Source of the DNA: a virus
Length of the DNA stretch: 25,168 nucleotides
Direction: 5' to 3' (one strand)
Virus record (IMG/VR): IMGVR_UViG_3300044966_000721
Location: 1-25,168 of that record
Shown here: positions 14,241 through 21,428 of the stretch, piece after piece
How positions within the stretch are numbered: the stretch's first letter is position 1
Layout of the letters: each line of letters opens with the position of its first letter
Notes under the pieces: generated by a model
Database searches by the model: none
The model's input: only the letters and a program-made list of their open reading frames with translations
What the model was told of the DNA's origin: nothing
Made by a program: the position numbers and the translations under genes

Positions 14241-15449
14241 ATGGCAAACGATTGTATCAATCTTGCAACCATCCAGAACTTCGCTTCTAAGGATGTCAAC
14301 CGCATCATCGGCCAGATCGCCAAGGTGCTTGCTCGCAAATCGCCCTACATCAACTCGATTGATGGCGGCACGCTGCCTAACGTCTCTGATGTGGTGCGCT
14401 CCGTGGTCGAGGAAATGGCGGTTCCTGCTGCCTCGCTGGCTTCTCCCACATTCGTGGAAGACACCTCGCTTTGCGGCATTGGCGCCACTCCTGACCAAGT
14501 CGGCTCGACCGAGTACCAGTTCAGCCTTCAGACGCTGCGCGGCGCCGGCCCCCGAGTTTGCGTCAAGCAGGCTCGTACTGCCTTCAAAGGCTCGTACTTG
14601 CAGGCGCAGGTGAGCTTGGAGAAGACGATCTTGCAGATCATCAACGCTGACATCCGGTATCAGTACCTGATCCAGTCTGGTGTGAAGTACGTTGTTAACA
14701 CAACTGCTTCATTCACAACGAATTTGACTGGTGATATGCAGAATATCAACACGAAGTTCGCACAGACGCTCCCGGACGGTCCTCTCAACTTCAAGACGCT
14801 CTACCGGGCCGGCACGTTCCTGCGTGAGGAAATGCTCGCAGAGCCTTTCGCTGCTAAGGAAGGCGAGTTCTTTCAGGTCATGTTAGGCTCCGACGCCATC
14901 GAAAACATCCGTAACGACGCGGACGTCAAGGAAGACCTGTTGTACCTCTCTGCCGGCTCGTTCAAGCTCGGCGAAGAGTCCATCAGCGGCTACCAATTTC
15001 AAGGCTATAGGGGGTTCGCATTCGGGATCGACCAGCAGCCTCTCCGGGCCACTGGCTTCGACTCCAACGGCAACCTCGTGCTGGTCAACCCGATCATCTC
15101 GACTGCCGTCACCAATGGTTTTGCGCAGCGTCGTAACCCGGACTGGGTCAACGCTCCGTACGAAGTTGGTTTCGTGATTGCTGGCGATTCGTTCAAGCGT
15201 TTGGTTCCTGAAGGCTACATGGGCGAAGGTACGTTCAAATTCGCGCCTCAGTTGGCCATGGGTGAGCTCGAGTGGACCTACTTCCGCGACAACGACTGCA
15301 ACCTGTACGGGGATTTCGGTCAGCACATCTACCAGATCAGCCGGGCTATCCAGCCGATCCGGCCACAGAATGTGATGCCGATCCTGTTCAAGCGTTGCCC
15401 GTTTGACGGACAGCCGCTGCCGTGCTCGACTGCTGCAACGGGTCTCTAA
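14241..15449 (+). CDS. Major capsid protein (probable)
   Basis: Best candidate for the main shell protein: 402 residues, soluble, no signal, following the scaffold gene and ending in a strong hairpin, as highly expressed capsid genes often do. Recognisable stretches include ANDCINLATIQNFASKDVNR at the start, VLARKSPYINSIDGGTLPNV, then KEGEFFQVMLGSDAIENIRN and NAPYEVGFVIAGDSFKRLVP. Mixed alpha/beta content would suit an HK97-type fold, but I cannot show the fold from sequence alone. Eight cysteines are a little unusual for a cytoplasmically assembled shell. The start follows cttattATG with no Shine-Dalgarno. The alternative is a different abundant head protein. Confidence 0.7.
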   Translation: MANDCINLATIQNFASKDVNRIIGQIAKVLARKSPYINSIDGGTLPNVSDVVRSVVEEMAVPAASLASPTFVEDTSLCGIGATPDQVGSTEYQFSLQTLRGAGPRVCVKQARTAFKGSYLQAQVSLEKTILQIINADIRYQYLIQSGVKYVVNTTASFTTNLTGDMQNINTKFAQTLPDGPLNFKTLYRAGTFLREEMLAEPFAAKEGEFFQVMLGSDAIENIRNDADVKEDLLYLSAGSFKLGEESISGYQFQGYRGFAFGIDQQPLRATGFDSNGNLVLVNPIISTAVTNGFAQRRNPDWVNAPYEVGFVIAGDSFKRLVPEGYMGEGTFKFAPQLAMGELEWTYFRDNDCNLYGDFGQHIYQISRAIQPIRPQNVMPILFKRCPFDGQPLPCSTAATGL

Positions 15450-15455
15450 AAGTGA

Positions 15456-15501
15456 CCTGACTACGAGGGGGTCGGCGCCATGCCGGCCCCTTCTAGTCAG
15501 G
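15456..15501 (+). terminator. Long hairpin downstream of the capsid gene
   Basis: A nearly perfect 20-bp stem: CCTGACTA (15456-15463) pairs TAGTCAGG (15494-15501), then after one bulged C the arm GAGGGGGTCGGC (15465-15476) pairs GCCGGCCCCTTC (15482-15493, two G-T pairs), closing a 5-base loop. It starts six bases after the capsid stop. There is no T-run behind it, so it may slow RNA decay or attenuate transcription rather than fully terminate, leaving the fibre genes at a lower level. Confidence 0.6.
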
Positions 15502-15518
15502 CCAAATTACTGCGACCT

Positions 15519-15806
15519 ATGTCCATTCTTTCCACAGCTAACTTTGAGGAATACAGCCTGCTTTTATTGCAGGACATTGCAGGATCTTCAGGAGTAGTAG
15601 ATATTCAGAGCAACATGTCTACTGCCGTGTACAGGCAGAACACATTGACTCTATTGCAGTACATAGCCGCAAATGGCATTTCGGGCGGCACGGGCGCTAC
15701 TGGAGCCACTGGCGTTCAAGGTCCATCTGGGCTGCCCGGAACGAATGCTCCAACGTGGGCGCCAAACCTAGCTTACACAACCGGCGCAATCGTCACCCTT
15801 CCATAG
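15519..15806 (+). CDS. Fibre N-terminal segment: anchor plus half of a carbohydrate-binding-like module
   Basis: A 95-residue ORF. It begins with a helical, non-repetitive segment (MSILSTANFEEYSLLLLQDI, then QSNMSTAVYRQNTLTLLQYI) that could attach a fibre to the particle. A short collagen-like run follows ([19 protein letters not shown]) and then APTWAPNLAYTTGAIVTLP before a TAG. The next gene starts two codons later in the same frame with [15 protein letters not shown] and NPAFWDP. Together these form one W..Y.tG.iV..(F)Y.A...P....NP.fW pattern, as in CBM5/12-like modules and in an intact copy inside the next protein (about residues 314-360). So this ORF looks like the front part of the large fibre, cut by an amber codon. 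An in-frame upstream ATG at 15480 lies in the hairpin loop; 15519 is preferred. Confidence 0.65.
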   Translation: MSILSTANFEEYSLLLLQDIAGSSGVVDIQSNMSTAVYRQNTLTLLQYIAANGISGGTGATGATGVQGPSGLPGTNAPTWAPNLAYTTGAIVTLP

Positions 15807-15809
15807 CAT

Positions 15810-18800
15810 ATGGCCGATTTTTACATTGCAAAACAGAACGTCCCGGCAGGCACGACTCCGGGTTCAAATCCGGCGTTTTGGGATCCGTTCATTCCTACGG
15901 GAGCCACGGGAGCCACTGGCGTAATGGGCGCCACTGGCGCTGGCGCAACTGGAGTTACGGGGGCGACTGGAGTTACGGGGGCGACTGGCAGTGTCGGAGC
16001 GACTGGAGCAGGGGTAACAGGCGCCACTGGAGCGACTGGTATTGGCGGGACAGGCGCAACAGGCGCCACTGGATCTGTCGGTGCCACTGGGGCTACTGGA
16101 AACACAGGCGCCACTGGCTCTGCTGGCTCTGCCGGCGCCACTGGATCTGGAGCTACAGGCGCCACAGGCATTGCCGGCCCATCAGGAGCGACTGGATCAG
16201 TCGGAGCGACTGGATTTGCTGGGGCCACCGGGGCCACTGGCATTGGAGCCACGGGAGCCACAGGTGTTGCTGGAGCCACCGGTCCATCTGGATCCGGAGC
16301 GACTGGAGCCACCGGGATCGGCGCCACCGGGGCGACGGGCTCAGTCGGGGCGACGGGTCCATCTGGCTCTGGGGCGACTGGAGCTACTGGAGCCACTGGA
16401 GTTACAGGATCCACGGGATCCACGGGATCTACCGGATCTACGGGATCTACGGGTGATACGGGCGCCACAGGAGCCACCGGTGCAGCGTCTATAATTCCGG
16501 GCGCAACCGGCGCAACCGGCGCTGCCGGCGCAACCGGAGTTGGCGCTACTGGCGCTACTGGCGCAGCGTCTACCGTTCCCGGATCTACCGGGGCTACAGG
16601 CGCTGTTGGAGCCACGGGGATTGGGGCCACAGGAGCTGCTGGAGCCACTGGAGCCACAGGAAACACGGGCGCTACTGGAGTTGGCGCTACGGGCGTCATT
16701 GGCCCAACAGGAGCCACAGGCGTTGCTGGCCCAACTGGACCGGCTATTACGCCATTCAATTTTCTAGGAGCTTACAGTGAGTCTGTTTCTTATGCTATTG
16801 GTGACGCGGTTGCTTATTCGGGCGTAAACTATGTTGCTATTTTGGCATCTACAAATGTTGTTCCGAATGAAAACCCCGGCACTTGGCAGCAAATAACCAC
16901 AGCAGGTCCGGTTGGCCCTACTGGTGCCACTGGTGAGACTGGACCCACTGGCGCTGGAGCTACTGGAGCCACCGGTGCAGATTCGACCGTTGCCGGCCCA
17001 TCCGGCGCAACTGGCCCATCTGGCGAAAGTGGCCCAACCGGCGCAACTGGCCCAGAGGGTCCAACTGGACCTGCCGGCGGACCAATCGGACCAACCGGCG
17101 CAACCGGCGCAGACTCGACCGTGCCCGGCCCATCCGGACCATCCGGACCATCCGGACCAACCGGCGCAACCGGCGCAGACTCGACCGTGCCCGGCCCATC
17201 CGGCTCATCCGGCGCAACCGGCCCAACCGGCGCAACCGGCGCAGACTCGACCGTGCCCGGGCCAATTGGCCCAACTGGCCCAACTGGAGACACCGGACCA
17301 ACCGGCGCAACCGGCGCAGACTCGACCGTGCCCGGCCCATCCGGCCCATCCGGCGCAACCGGCCCATCCGGCGCAGACTCGACCGTGCCCGGGCCAATTG
17401 GCCCATCCGGCGCAACTGGACCTGCCGGCGGCCCAGCCGGTGCGACTGGTGACACCGGTTCATCCGGTGCTACGGGCGCCACGGGTCCGTCTGGATCGGG
17501 TGCCACGGGCGCTACTGGTCCAGTTGGAGCAACTGGCATACAAGGCGACCCGGGAGGCGCTACAGGAGCCACGGGTGCCGCTTCGACTATTCCGGGCGCT
17601 ACAGGCGCCACTGGCCTTCAAGGCGCAACTGGGGCTGGCGTAACTGGCGCAACTGGCGCAGTTGGAGCAACTGGACCGAGCGGTCCAACTGGCGCTCCGG
17701 GCGACAAATATTTTGGCACTTGGTTTGGCACAATAGTTGTGGCGCTTGGAACTCAAGTGGCAACCATTGTTACAGGGCTCGCGTATTTGCCGGGTCAAAA
17801 GGCTAGGTTCCAAAGTTCTTTTGCGGGAGAGTTCCTCGCAACATTCAGTGAATACAACTCAGTGTCTGGGAATTGTGTATTCAACGTTACTTCGATCATC
17901 AGTAACTTGAGTGCTCCAATCTCTTCGTACACATGGGACATTGCCGCTGACATTGTTGGCGCTACTGGAGCTACCGGGGCCGGCGCTACTGGAGCCACTG
18001 GGATCGGAGCCTCCGGAGCCACCGGAGCCGTCGGTGCTACAGGACCATCCGGGTCGGGCGCAACGGGCGCTACTGGCCCCGTTGGAGCCACAGGCTTGCC
18101 CGGGCAGTCTTCGTCTTTCTTCAACTATCAGGCTGACACAGGCACGCAGGTATTGCCTCCAACAGATCCAATAGGAAACGGAAATGTTGTTTGGAACAAT
18201 GTAACACAGACAAGCGCAAATCAAATTGCGTTGTCCCACATTGACGGGCTTGGAAATGACATTGATGTGTTTTTCCCGCTCTACAAAGTGAATGACACGT
18301 TCATTTTGCAGGACAGAAACAACTCCGCAAATTTTCAACGCTGGAGAATTACAAGCACTCCAACAATTGGGGACAATGCTTACATTGTAATTCCTGTCGA
18401 GTTGGTCGCGTCTGGCGGCACGCCGCAGTTCTCGAACAATCACCAGCTCATCTTCGCCATCGTCACGTCTGGGCTACAAGGAGCTACTGGCGTGACCGGA
18501 GCCACTGGACCATCCGGCACTGCTGGAAGCAATGGAGCCACTGGAGCCACTGGACCATCCGGCACTGCTGGGGCCGCCGGACCGTCTGGAGCCACTGGCT
18601 CTACAGGCTCAACCGGGACCACTGGTTCTACGGGAGCCACCGGACCGTCTGGGGCTGGCGCTACGGGAGCCACCGGACCGTCTGGGGCTGGAGCGACTGG
18701 TGCCACTGGACCGTCTGGGTCTGGCGCTACGGGAGCCACTGGTCCGTCTGGACCGTCTGGATCTCCGGGAGGACCAATAGGCGTTACGGGCTCTACTGGA

Positions 18801-19979
18801 GCCACAGGTGCTACAGGATCAACTGGATTTTCATACGCTCCAATAGTTTCAACTTTTGGAGCAACTAACATTGGGATTGGTTCAAGAAATTTTACCGTAA
18901 ATACTCAAAGTGCAAACACTGCATTTGGTGTTGGAACACAAATAAAAATTAGCCTAAGTTCAAATCCATCAATTTGGATGATTGGAATTATAACCTATTA
19001 TGTAAATTTAGCTTTACAGGTTAATGTTACTTCGTTTAGTGGCAGTGGTAACCTTACTGGTTGGACAATCACATTTTTACCATTTCAAGAAATCGGGGCA
19101 ACTGGCGCCACTGGACCTGCCAACGGCCCAACTGGCCCAACTGGCCCAACTGGAGACACCGGACCACAAGGCACTGTAACCAGTGTTAATGTTCAAACAT
19201 TTACTAGCAGTGGCACATGGACTAAGCCTAATGGAGCAAAATCTGTACATGTAATATGTATTGGAGCAGGCGGAGGCGGAGGATCGGGAGCCGTAGATTC
19301 TGCCGGGAACGCGGTTGGCGGGGGCTTAGGAGGAGGCAGTGGTGGAATAACCACTGCAACGCTAGATGCTACACTTCTTCAACAAACAGAGACAGTAAGC
19401 GTCGGGGCTGGCGGAGCAGGTGCAGTTTCACGCTTAAATCCAAATAACGGAGTCAGCGGAACAAGTGGAACGGCTTCATCTTTTGGTCTTTGGGTGTCTG
19501 CCGCCGCCGGCACCTTTGGCTACGGCGGACTAAGAGGAGGTAGTGCAGAAGGACCAATAGCAAGTGGCGCCGTGAAAGCACTGTTCCAAGGAGCTAGTGG
19601 AGGAGGTATAGCCGGCGGTGGGCTTTCGGGACTTGCGGGAGGAAATTCGCTCGTCACCGGGGGCGGAGGCGGAGGCGGAGGCGTTACAACTGGAAATACA
19701 GTATACAATGGTGGAGTTGGAGGGATTGGCTATCAATATAACGGGCAAAACTCAACCGGAGCAGGAGCAGGAGTTAATGGAGTGGGCGTTCTAAATGCTC
19801 CTCTTGGTGGCAATGGCGGAGGAGGAGGAAATGCAAGCAGAACACAAGTGGCAATGCGCGGAGGTGACGGTGGATTTTACGGAGGAGGAGGGGGAGGAGG
19901 AGGAGCATCGCATGTTTTTAATTCAGGCGGAGGCGGCAATGGTGCGCAGGGCATTGTTGTTGTAACAACTTACTTTTAA
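15810..19979 (+). CDS. Giant collagen-like tail fibre with polyglycine-rich tip
   Basis: A 1389-residue receptor-binding fibre. Order of parts: rest of a carbohydrate-binding-like module (1-29), Gly-X-Y collagen stalk dominated by Gly-Ala-Thr (30-313), an intact carbohydrate-binding-like module (about 314-360, [16 protein letters not shown]), a second stalk rich in Gly-Pro-Ser with STVP interruptions (367-631), a beta domain (632-716), stalk, a 125-residue domain starting [11 protein letters not shown] (about 766-890), stalk, a beta domain of the type repeated in the second fibre (about 1006-1096), and the tip. The tip begins [18 protein letters not shown] and is full of GGGGG runs, as in the polyglycine-helix adhesins of T-even-like phages (gp38 of S16) and Gly_rich domains. 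Collagen-like stalks trimerise. The start context tagcatATGg matches other starts in this phage. Confidence 0.88.
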   Translation: MADFYIAKQNVPAGTTPGSNPAFWDPFIPTGATGATGVMGATGAGATGVTGATGVTGATGSVGATGAGVTGATGATGIGGTGATGATGSVGATGATGNTGATGSAGSAGATGSGATGATGIAGPSGATGSVGATGFAGATGATGIGATGATGVAGATGPSGSGATGATGIGATGATGSVGATGPSGSGATGATGATGVTGSTGSTGSTGSTGSTGDTGATGATGAASIIPGATGATGAAGATGVGATGATGAASTVPGSTGATGAVGATGIGATGAAGATGATGNTGATGVGATGVIGPTGATGVAGPTGPAITPFNFLGAYSESVSYAIGDAVAYSGVNYVAILASTNVVPNENPGTWQQITTAGPVGPTGATGETGPTGAGATGATGADSTVAGPSGATGPSGESGPTGATGPEGPTGPAGGPIGPTGATGADSTVPGPSGPSGPSGPTGATGADSTVPGPSGSSGATGPTGATGADSTVPGPIGPTGPTGDTGPTGATGADSTVPGPSGPSGATGPSGADSTVPGPIGPSGATGPAGGPAGATGDTGSSGATGATGPSGSGATGATGPVGATGIQGDPGGATGATGAASTIPGATGATGLQGATGAGVTGATGAVGATGPSGPTGAPGDKYFGTWFGTIVVALGTQVATIVTGLAYLPGQKARFQSSFAGEFLATFSEYNSVSGNCVFNVTSIISNLSAPISSYTWDIAADIVGATGATGAGATGATGIGASGATGAVGATGPSGSGATGATGPVGATGLPGQSSSFFNYQADTGTQVLPPTDPIGNGNVVWNNVTQTSANQIALSHIDGLGNDIDVFFPLYKVNDTFILQDRNNSANFQRWRITSTPTIGDNAYIVIPVELVASGGTPQFSNNHQLIFAIVTSGLQGATGVTGATGPSGTAGSNGATGATGPSGTAGAAGPSGATGSTGSTGTTGSTGATGPSGAGATGATGPSGAGATGATGPSGSGATGATGPSGPSGSPGGPIGVTGSTGATGATGSTGFSYAPIVSTFGATNIGIGSRNFTVNTQSANTAFGVGTQIKISLSSNPSIWMIGIITYYVNLALQVNVTSFSGSGNLTGWTITFLPFQEIGATGATGPANGPTGPTGPTGDTGPQGTVTSVNVQTFTSSGTWTKPNGAKSVHVICIGAGGGGGSGAVDSAGNAVGGGLGGGSGGITTATLDATLLQQTETVSVGAGGAGAVSRLNPNNGVSGTSGTASSFGLWVSAAAGTFGYGGLRGGSAEGPIASGAVKALFQGASGGGIAGGGLSGLAGGNSLVTGGGGGGGGVTTGNTVYNGGVGGIGYQYNGQNSTGAGAGVNGVGVLNAPLGGNGGGGGNASRTQVAMRGGDGGFYGGGGGGGGASHVFNSGGGGNGAQGIVVVTTYF
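17109..17390 (+). repeat. Five direct repeats encoding the GADSTVPG interruption
   Basis: An 18-bp sequence, gcagactcgaccgtgccc, occurs without change at 17109, 17175, 17241, 17316 and 17373 (spacings 66, 66, 75 and 57 bp, all multiples of three). It encodes ADSTVP and inserts four residues into the Gly-X-Y pattern. Identity at DNA level, including third bases, points to recent in-frame expansion or conversion. Confidence 0.9.
18105..18480 (+). repeat. Duplicated fibre domain, copy 1
   Basis: Encodes the 125-residue domain running from [13 protein letters not shown] to the motif [15 protein letters not shown] diverged copy lies at 23058-23432 in the second fibre. The two share an exact 38-base block (18237-18274 and 23190-23227) and most of the protein sequence (for example [20 protein letters not shown]). 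The copies sit in otherwise different domain orders. Confidence 0.88.
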
Positions 19980-19980
19980 T

Positions 19981-20157
19981 ATGAGGTACGCCATTATTGA
20001 TGATGCAACCAAGATTGTGCAGGGCGTGATTATCTGGGACGGAGTAATGCCTTTCACTTCCCCTGATGACGCCATGCTTGTAAATGTAGATGGCATTCCT
20101 TGTGGTCCGGGATGGATCCAACAGCCTGACGGACAATTCACGCCTCCATCCGAGTAA
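19981..20157 (+). CDS. Small fibre-associated protein, 58 aa
   Basis: A 58-residue ORF that starts one base after the fibre stop (ttttaatATG) and ends three bases before the holin-like gene. It reads MRYAIIDDATKIVQGVIIWD, then DDAMLVNVDGIPCGPGWIQQ and ends PDGQFTPPSE. This 'YAIID...V.NVI.WDG...C..GW.Q.PDG.FT.P' layout is that of a widespread family of short phage proteins encoded right behind fibre genes, also seen as the N-terminal part of some tail-fibre assembly proteins. It may act as a chaperone or cap of the fibre; the exact role is unknown. Confidence 0.7.
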   Translation: MRYAIIDDATKIVQGVIIWDGVMPFTSPDDAMLVNVDGIPCGPGWIQQPDGQFTPPSE

Positions 20158-20159
20158 TT

Positions 20160-20396
20160 ATGGAGCAACTTGTCTCAAAAATGCTCGAGCAAGTAGCCGG
20201 ACAAGGCTTGCCAATGGCGTTTACCATTGTTGCTGTCTGGTTCTTGCACCAAACCAACAAAGGTCTGATCGTCAGGCTAAATGAGGAGCGCAGCGAGCAC
20301 ATGGACACTCTCAGTGACCAAATCAAAGACCTCAGGGAGGCCGTCATGGAGTGTGAGCGGGACCGGAAAGAACTTTGGTCAAAAATCATCAAATAA
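20160..20396 (+). CDS. Holin-like protein: one membrane span plus coiled coil
   Basis: A 78-residue protein with one hydrophobic segment at about 17-29 (LPMAFTIVAVWFLHQ), followed by a charged helix with heptad character (RLNEERSEHMDTLSDQIKDL, then ECERDRKELWSKII). This layout is that of BhlA/UviB-type and similar single-span holins. It sits two bases upstream of the endolysin gene, the standard place for a holin that makes the inner-membrane hole and lets the enzyme out. Family assignment is by topology and neighbour. A tethering or antiholin role is the alternative. Confidence 0.7.
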   Translation: MEQLVSKMLEQVAGQGLPMAFTIVAVWFLHQTNKGLIVRLNEERSEHMDTLSDQIKDLREAVMECERDRKELWSKIIK

Positions 20397-20397
20397 C

Positions 20398-20865
20398 ATG
20401 GACGACCGATCCAAAACCAATCTGGCAACATTGCATCCTGACGTTCACGAGCGTTTCAAGCTGTTCCTAACAGAGGCGCAGGCTCTGGCTGAAACCAAGG
20501 GGCTCGAGTACAAAGTGATCTGTGGAACCCGGTCATGGGAGGAGCAAGCGAAGATCTACGCTCAAGGCCGCACTGCTCCGGGAAAGATTGTGACCAAGGC
20601 GCCGCCCGGGAACTCGATGCACAACTTTGGCATCGCAATTGATTGTGGCGTGTTTCGAGGCGGGAAATATCTTGATGAAAGCGATCCGAAAACTGCCAGC
20701 GCCATGCACAAAGCAGCCAGTGAGCTCGCAAAAGAGCATGGCATTCGCTGGGGCGGCAATTTCAAAAGCATCATTGACGAACCGCACTTTGAGCTCGATA
20801 CACCTCTCAAGCTAAGTCAACTGCGCGACCGAAAAAAGAGTGGCGAGTGGGTGTCGTTGGTATAA
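20398..20865 (+). CDS. Endolysin, M15-type L-alanyl-D-glutamate peptidase-like
   Basis: A 155-residue zinc peptidase expected to cut the stem peptide of peptidoglycan during lysis. The M15 (VanY/D-Ala-D-Ala carboxypeptidase-like) metal ligands are all visible: H75 and D82 in SMHNFGIAIDCG (SxHxxGxAxD) and H130 in DEPHFEL (the catalytic glutamate would be E128). An arginine motif upstream (ICGTRSWEEQAKIYAQGR, about 41-58) is the usual S/GxR..eqq..LY..GR segment. It is close in size and layout to the phage T5 endolysin (M15C). There is no signal peptide, so release depends on a holin, and one is encoded immediately upstream. ATG 20398 was chosen because the upstream in-frame extension only shadows the holin gene. 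Confidence 0.92.
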   Translation: MDDRSKTNLATLHPDVHERFKLFLTEAQALAETKGLEYKVICGTRSWEEQAKIYAQGRTAPGKIVTKAPPGNSMHNFGIAIDCGVFRGGKYLDESDPKTASAMHKAASELAKEHGIRWGGNFKSIIDEPHFELDTPLKLSQLRDRKKSGEWVSLV

Positions 20866-20885
20866 TAATCTACAATCAAACCACT

Positions 20886-21098
20886 ATGCTTCAAATCATC
20901 ATTTCTCGACTCAAAGAGCCCAGCACGTACGCCGGCGTCTCGTCTCTTCTGGCTCTGTTTGGTATTCAGATTCCTGACTCCAAGCTGCAAAGCATCAGTC
21001 AAGCATTGGCTGCATTGGCCGGGGTAGCTGCCATCTTTATGTCTGAAGCAAAAGCCAAAGCACATGCCTCTGGTACTCAGCCTCCTCAGAATTCTTGA
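20886..21098 (+). CDS. Second holin-like membrane protein, 70 aa
   Basis: A 70-residue protein, MLQIIISRLKEPSTYAGVSS at the start, with two hydrophobic stretches at about 14-28 (YAGVSSLLALFGIQI) and 38-53 (ISQALAALAGVAAIFM) and a short basic end. The opening RLKEPSTYAG followed by two spans is common in phage proteins annotated as holins or lysis-region membrane proteins. It follows the endolysin and overlaps the next gene by 35 nt, so it could be a second holin, an antiholin or a membrane component of the lysis cassette. Confidence 0.65.
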   Translation: MLQIIISRLKEPSTYAGVSSLLALFGIQIPDSKLQSISQALAALAGVAAIFMSEAKAKAHASGTQPPQNS

Positions 21099-21303
21099 GT
21101 CCTACTTGTCCATCCGGGCCACCCGGGCCAGATGGGAATTAGAACGCGATATTGCACAACACTGTGATGACCTCGAAGACCGAATTGAAGCAGCTAGGCA
21201 AGCTGGCACTGCTGATGGCGACCGGCTTGCTGACAAGTTGCACGACCGGCTCCTCAGGAGCTCCGGGATCGAGGTATCCCAACAACGGGATCCTGCACCT
21301 TAA
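21064..21303 (+). CDS. Candidate inner-membrane spanin-like coiled-coil protein
   Basis: A 79-residue protein with a short hydrophobic start (MPLVLSLLRILESYLSI) and a charged helical body ([20 protein letters not shown], then [20 protein letters not shown]). In length and helix content it resembles a small i-spanin (Rz) subunit, but the N-terminal segment is short for a membrane anchor. It overlaps the preceding membrane gene and shares 137 nt, in another frame, with a lipoprotein gene, as in nested Rz/Rz1 pairs. That arrangement is the main support for the call. Confidence 0.45.
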   Translation: MPLVLSLLRILESYLSIRATRARWELERDIAQHCDDLEDRIEAARQAGTADGDRLADKLHDRLLRSSGIEVSQQRDPAP

Positions 21304-21424
21304 AGCAGGAGACACATATACATCGACCGGAATTGAGACTTGGTATTCTCTGGCACGTTATCAAGCCTGCGAACGTGATGCCATAAACGCTACTGCTGCG
21401 CTGAAGCAGGCAAAGAACCGATAA
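21167..21424 (+). CDS. Small lipoprotein, candidate outer-membrane spanin (Rz1-like)
   Basis: An 85-residue protein with a lipoprotein signal: basic start ([12 protein letters not shown]), hydrophobic core ([12 protein letters not shown]) and a lipobox cysteine at 25 (LLTSC). The mature part begins [16 protein letters not shown] and ends in a short charged helix ([20 protein letters not shown]). It lies in the lysis cassette and its first half overlaps the coiled-coil ORF at 21064-21303 in a different frame. Outer-membrane spanins link to an inner-membrane partner and fuse the membranes at the last step of lysis, which would imply a Gram-negative host. ATG 21167 gives a compact signal; a GTG at 21164 and a TTG at 21152 are also in frame. 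Confidence 0.6.
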   Translation: MTSKTELKQLGKLALLMATGLLTSCTTGSSGAPGSRYPNNGILHLKAGDTYTSTGIETWYSLARYQACERDAINATAALKQAKNR

Positions 21425-21428
21425 CACT

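Noticed and set aside
13659-14498. 279-codon - strand ORF spanning the lectin-fold and capsid genes
   Set aside because: It crosses two convincing + strand genes and an intergenic gap and has no recognisable domain.
15804-15806. Genome-wide reassignment of TAG to an amino acid
   Set aside because: TAG ends several genes cleanly (3974-3976, 5513-5515, 11368-11370), and long genes contain no internal TAG in frame, so standard decoding is the simpler reading.
16042-16494. Additional + strand ORFs in other frames across the collagen region, including Trp/Ser/His-rich and Leu/Pro/Glu-rich ones
   Set aside because: They are frame shadows of the same repeats and have unnatural composition; the Gly-X-Y frame explains the sequence.
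15821-16759. Long - strand ORF rich in PVAPVAP repeats, and similar ones at 16829-17611, 21860-22297, 22406-23032 and 23777-24280
   Set aside because: They are the complement of Gly-Ala-Thr collagen codons (GGC GCC ACT and the like), which leave the opposite strand open. No start context or independent domain is visible.
20861-20866. TATAAT at the end of the endolysin gene as a promoter for the downstream membrane genes
   Set aside because: No -35-like hexamer at the right distance (gagtgg there), and the hexamer overlaps coding sequence.
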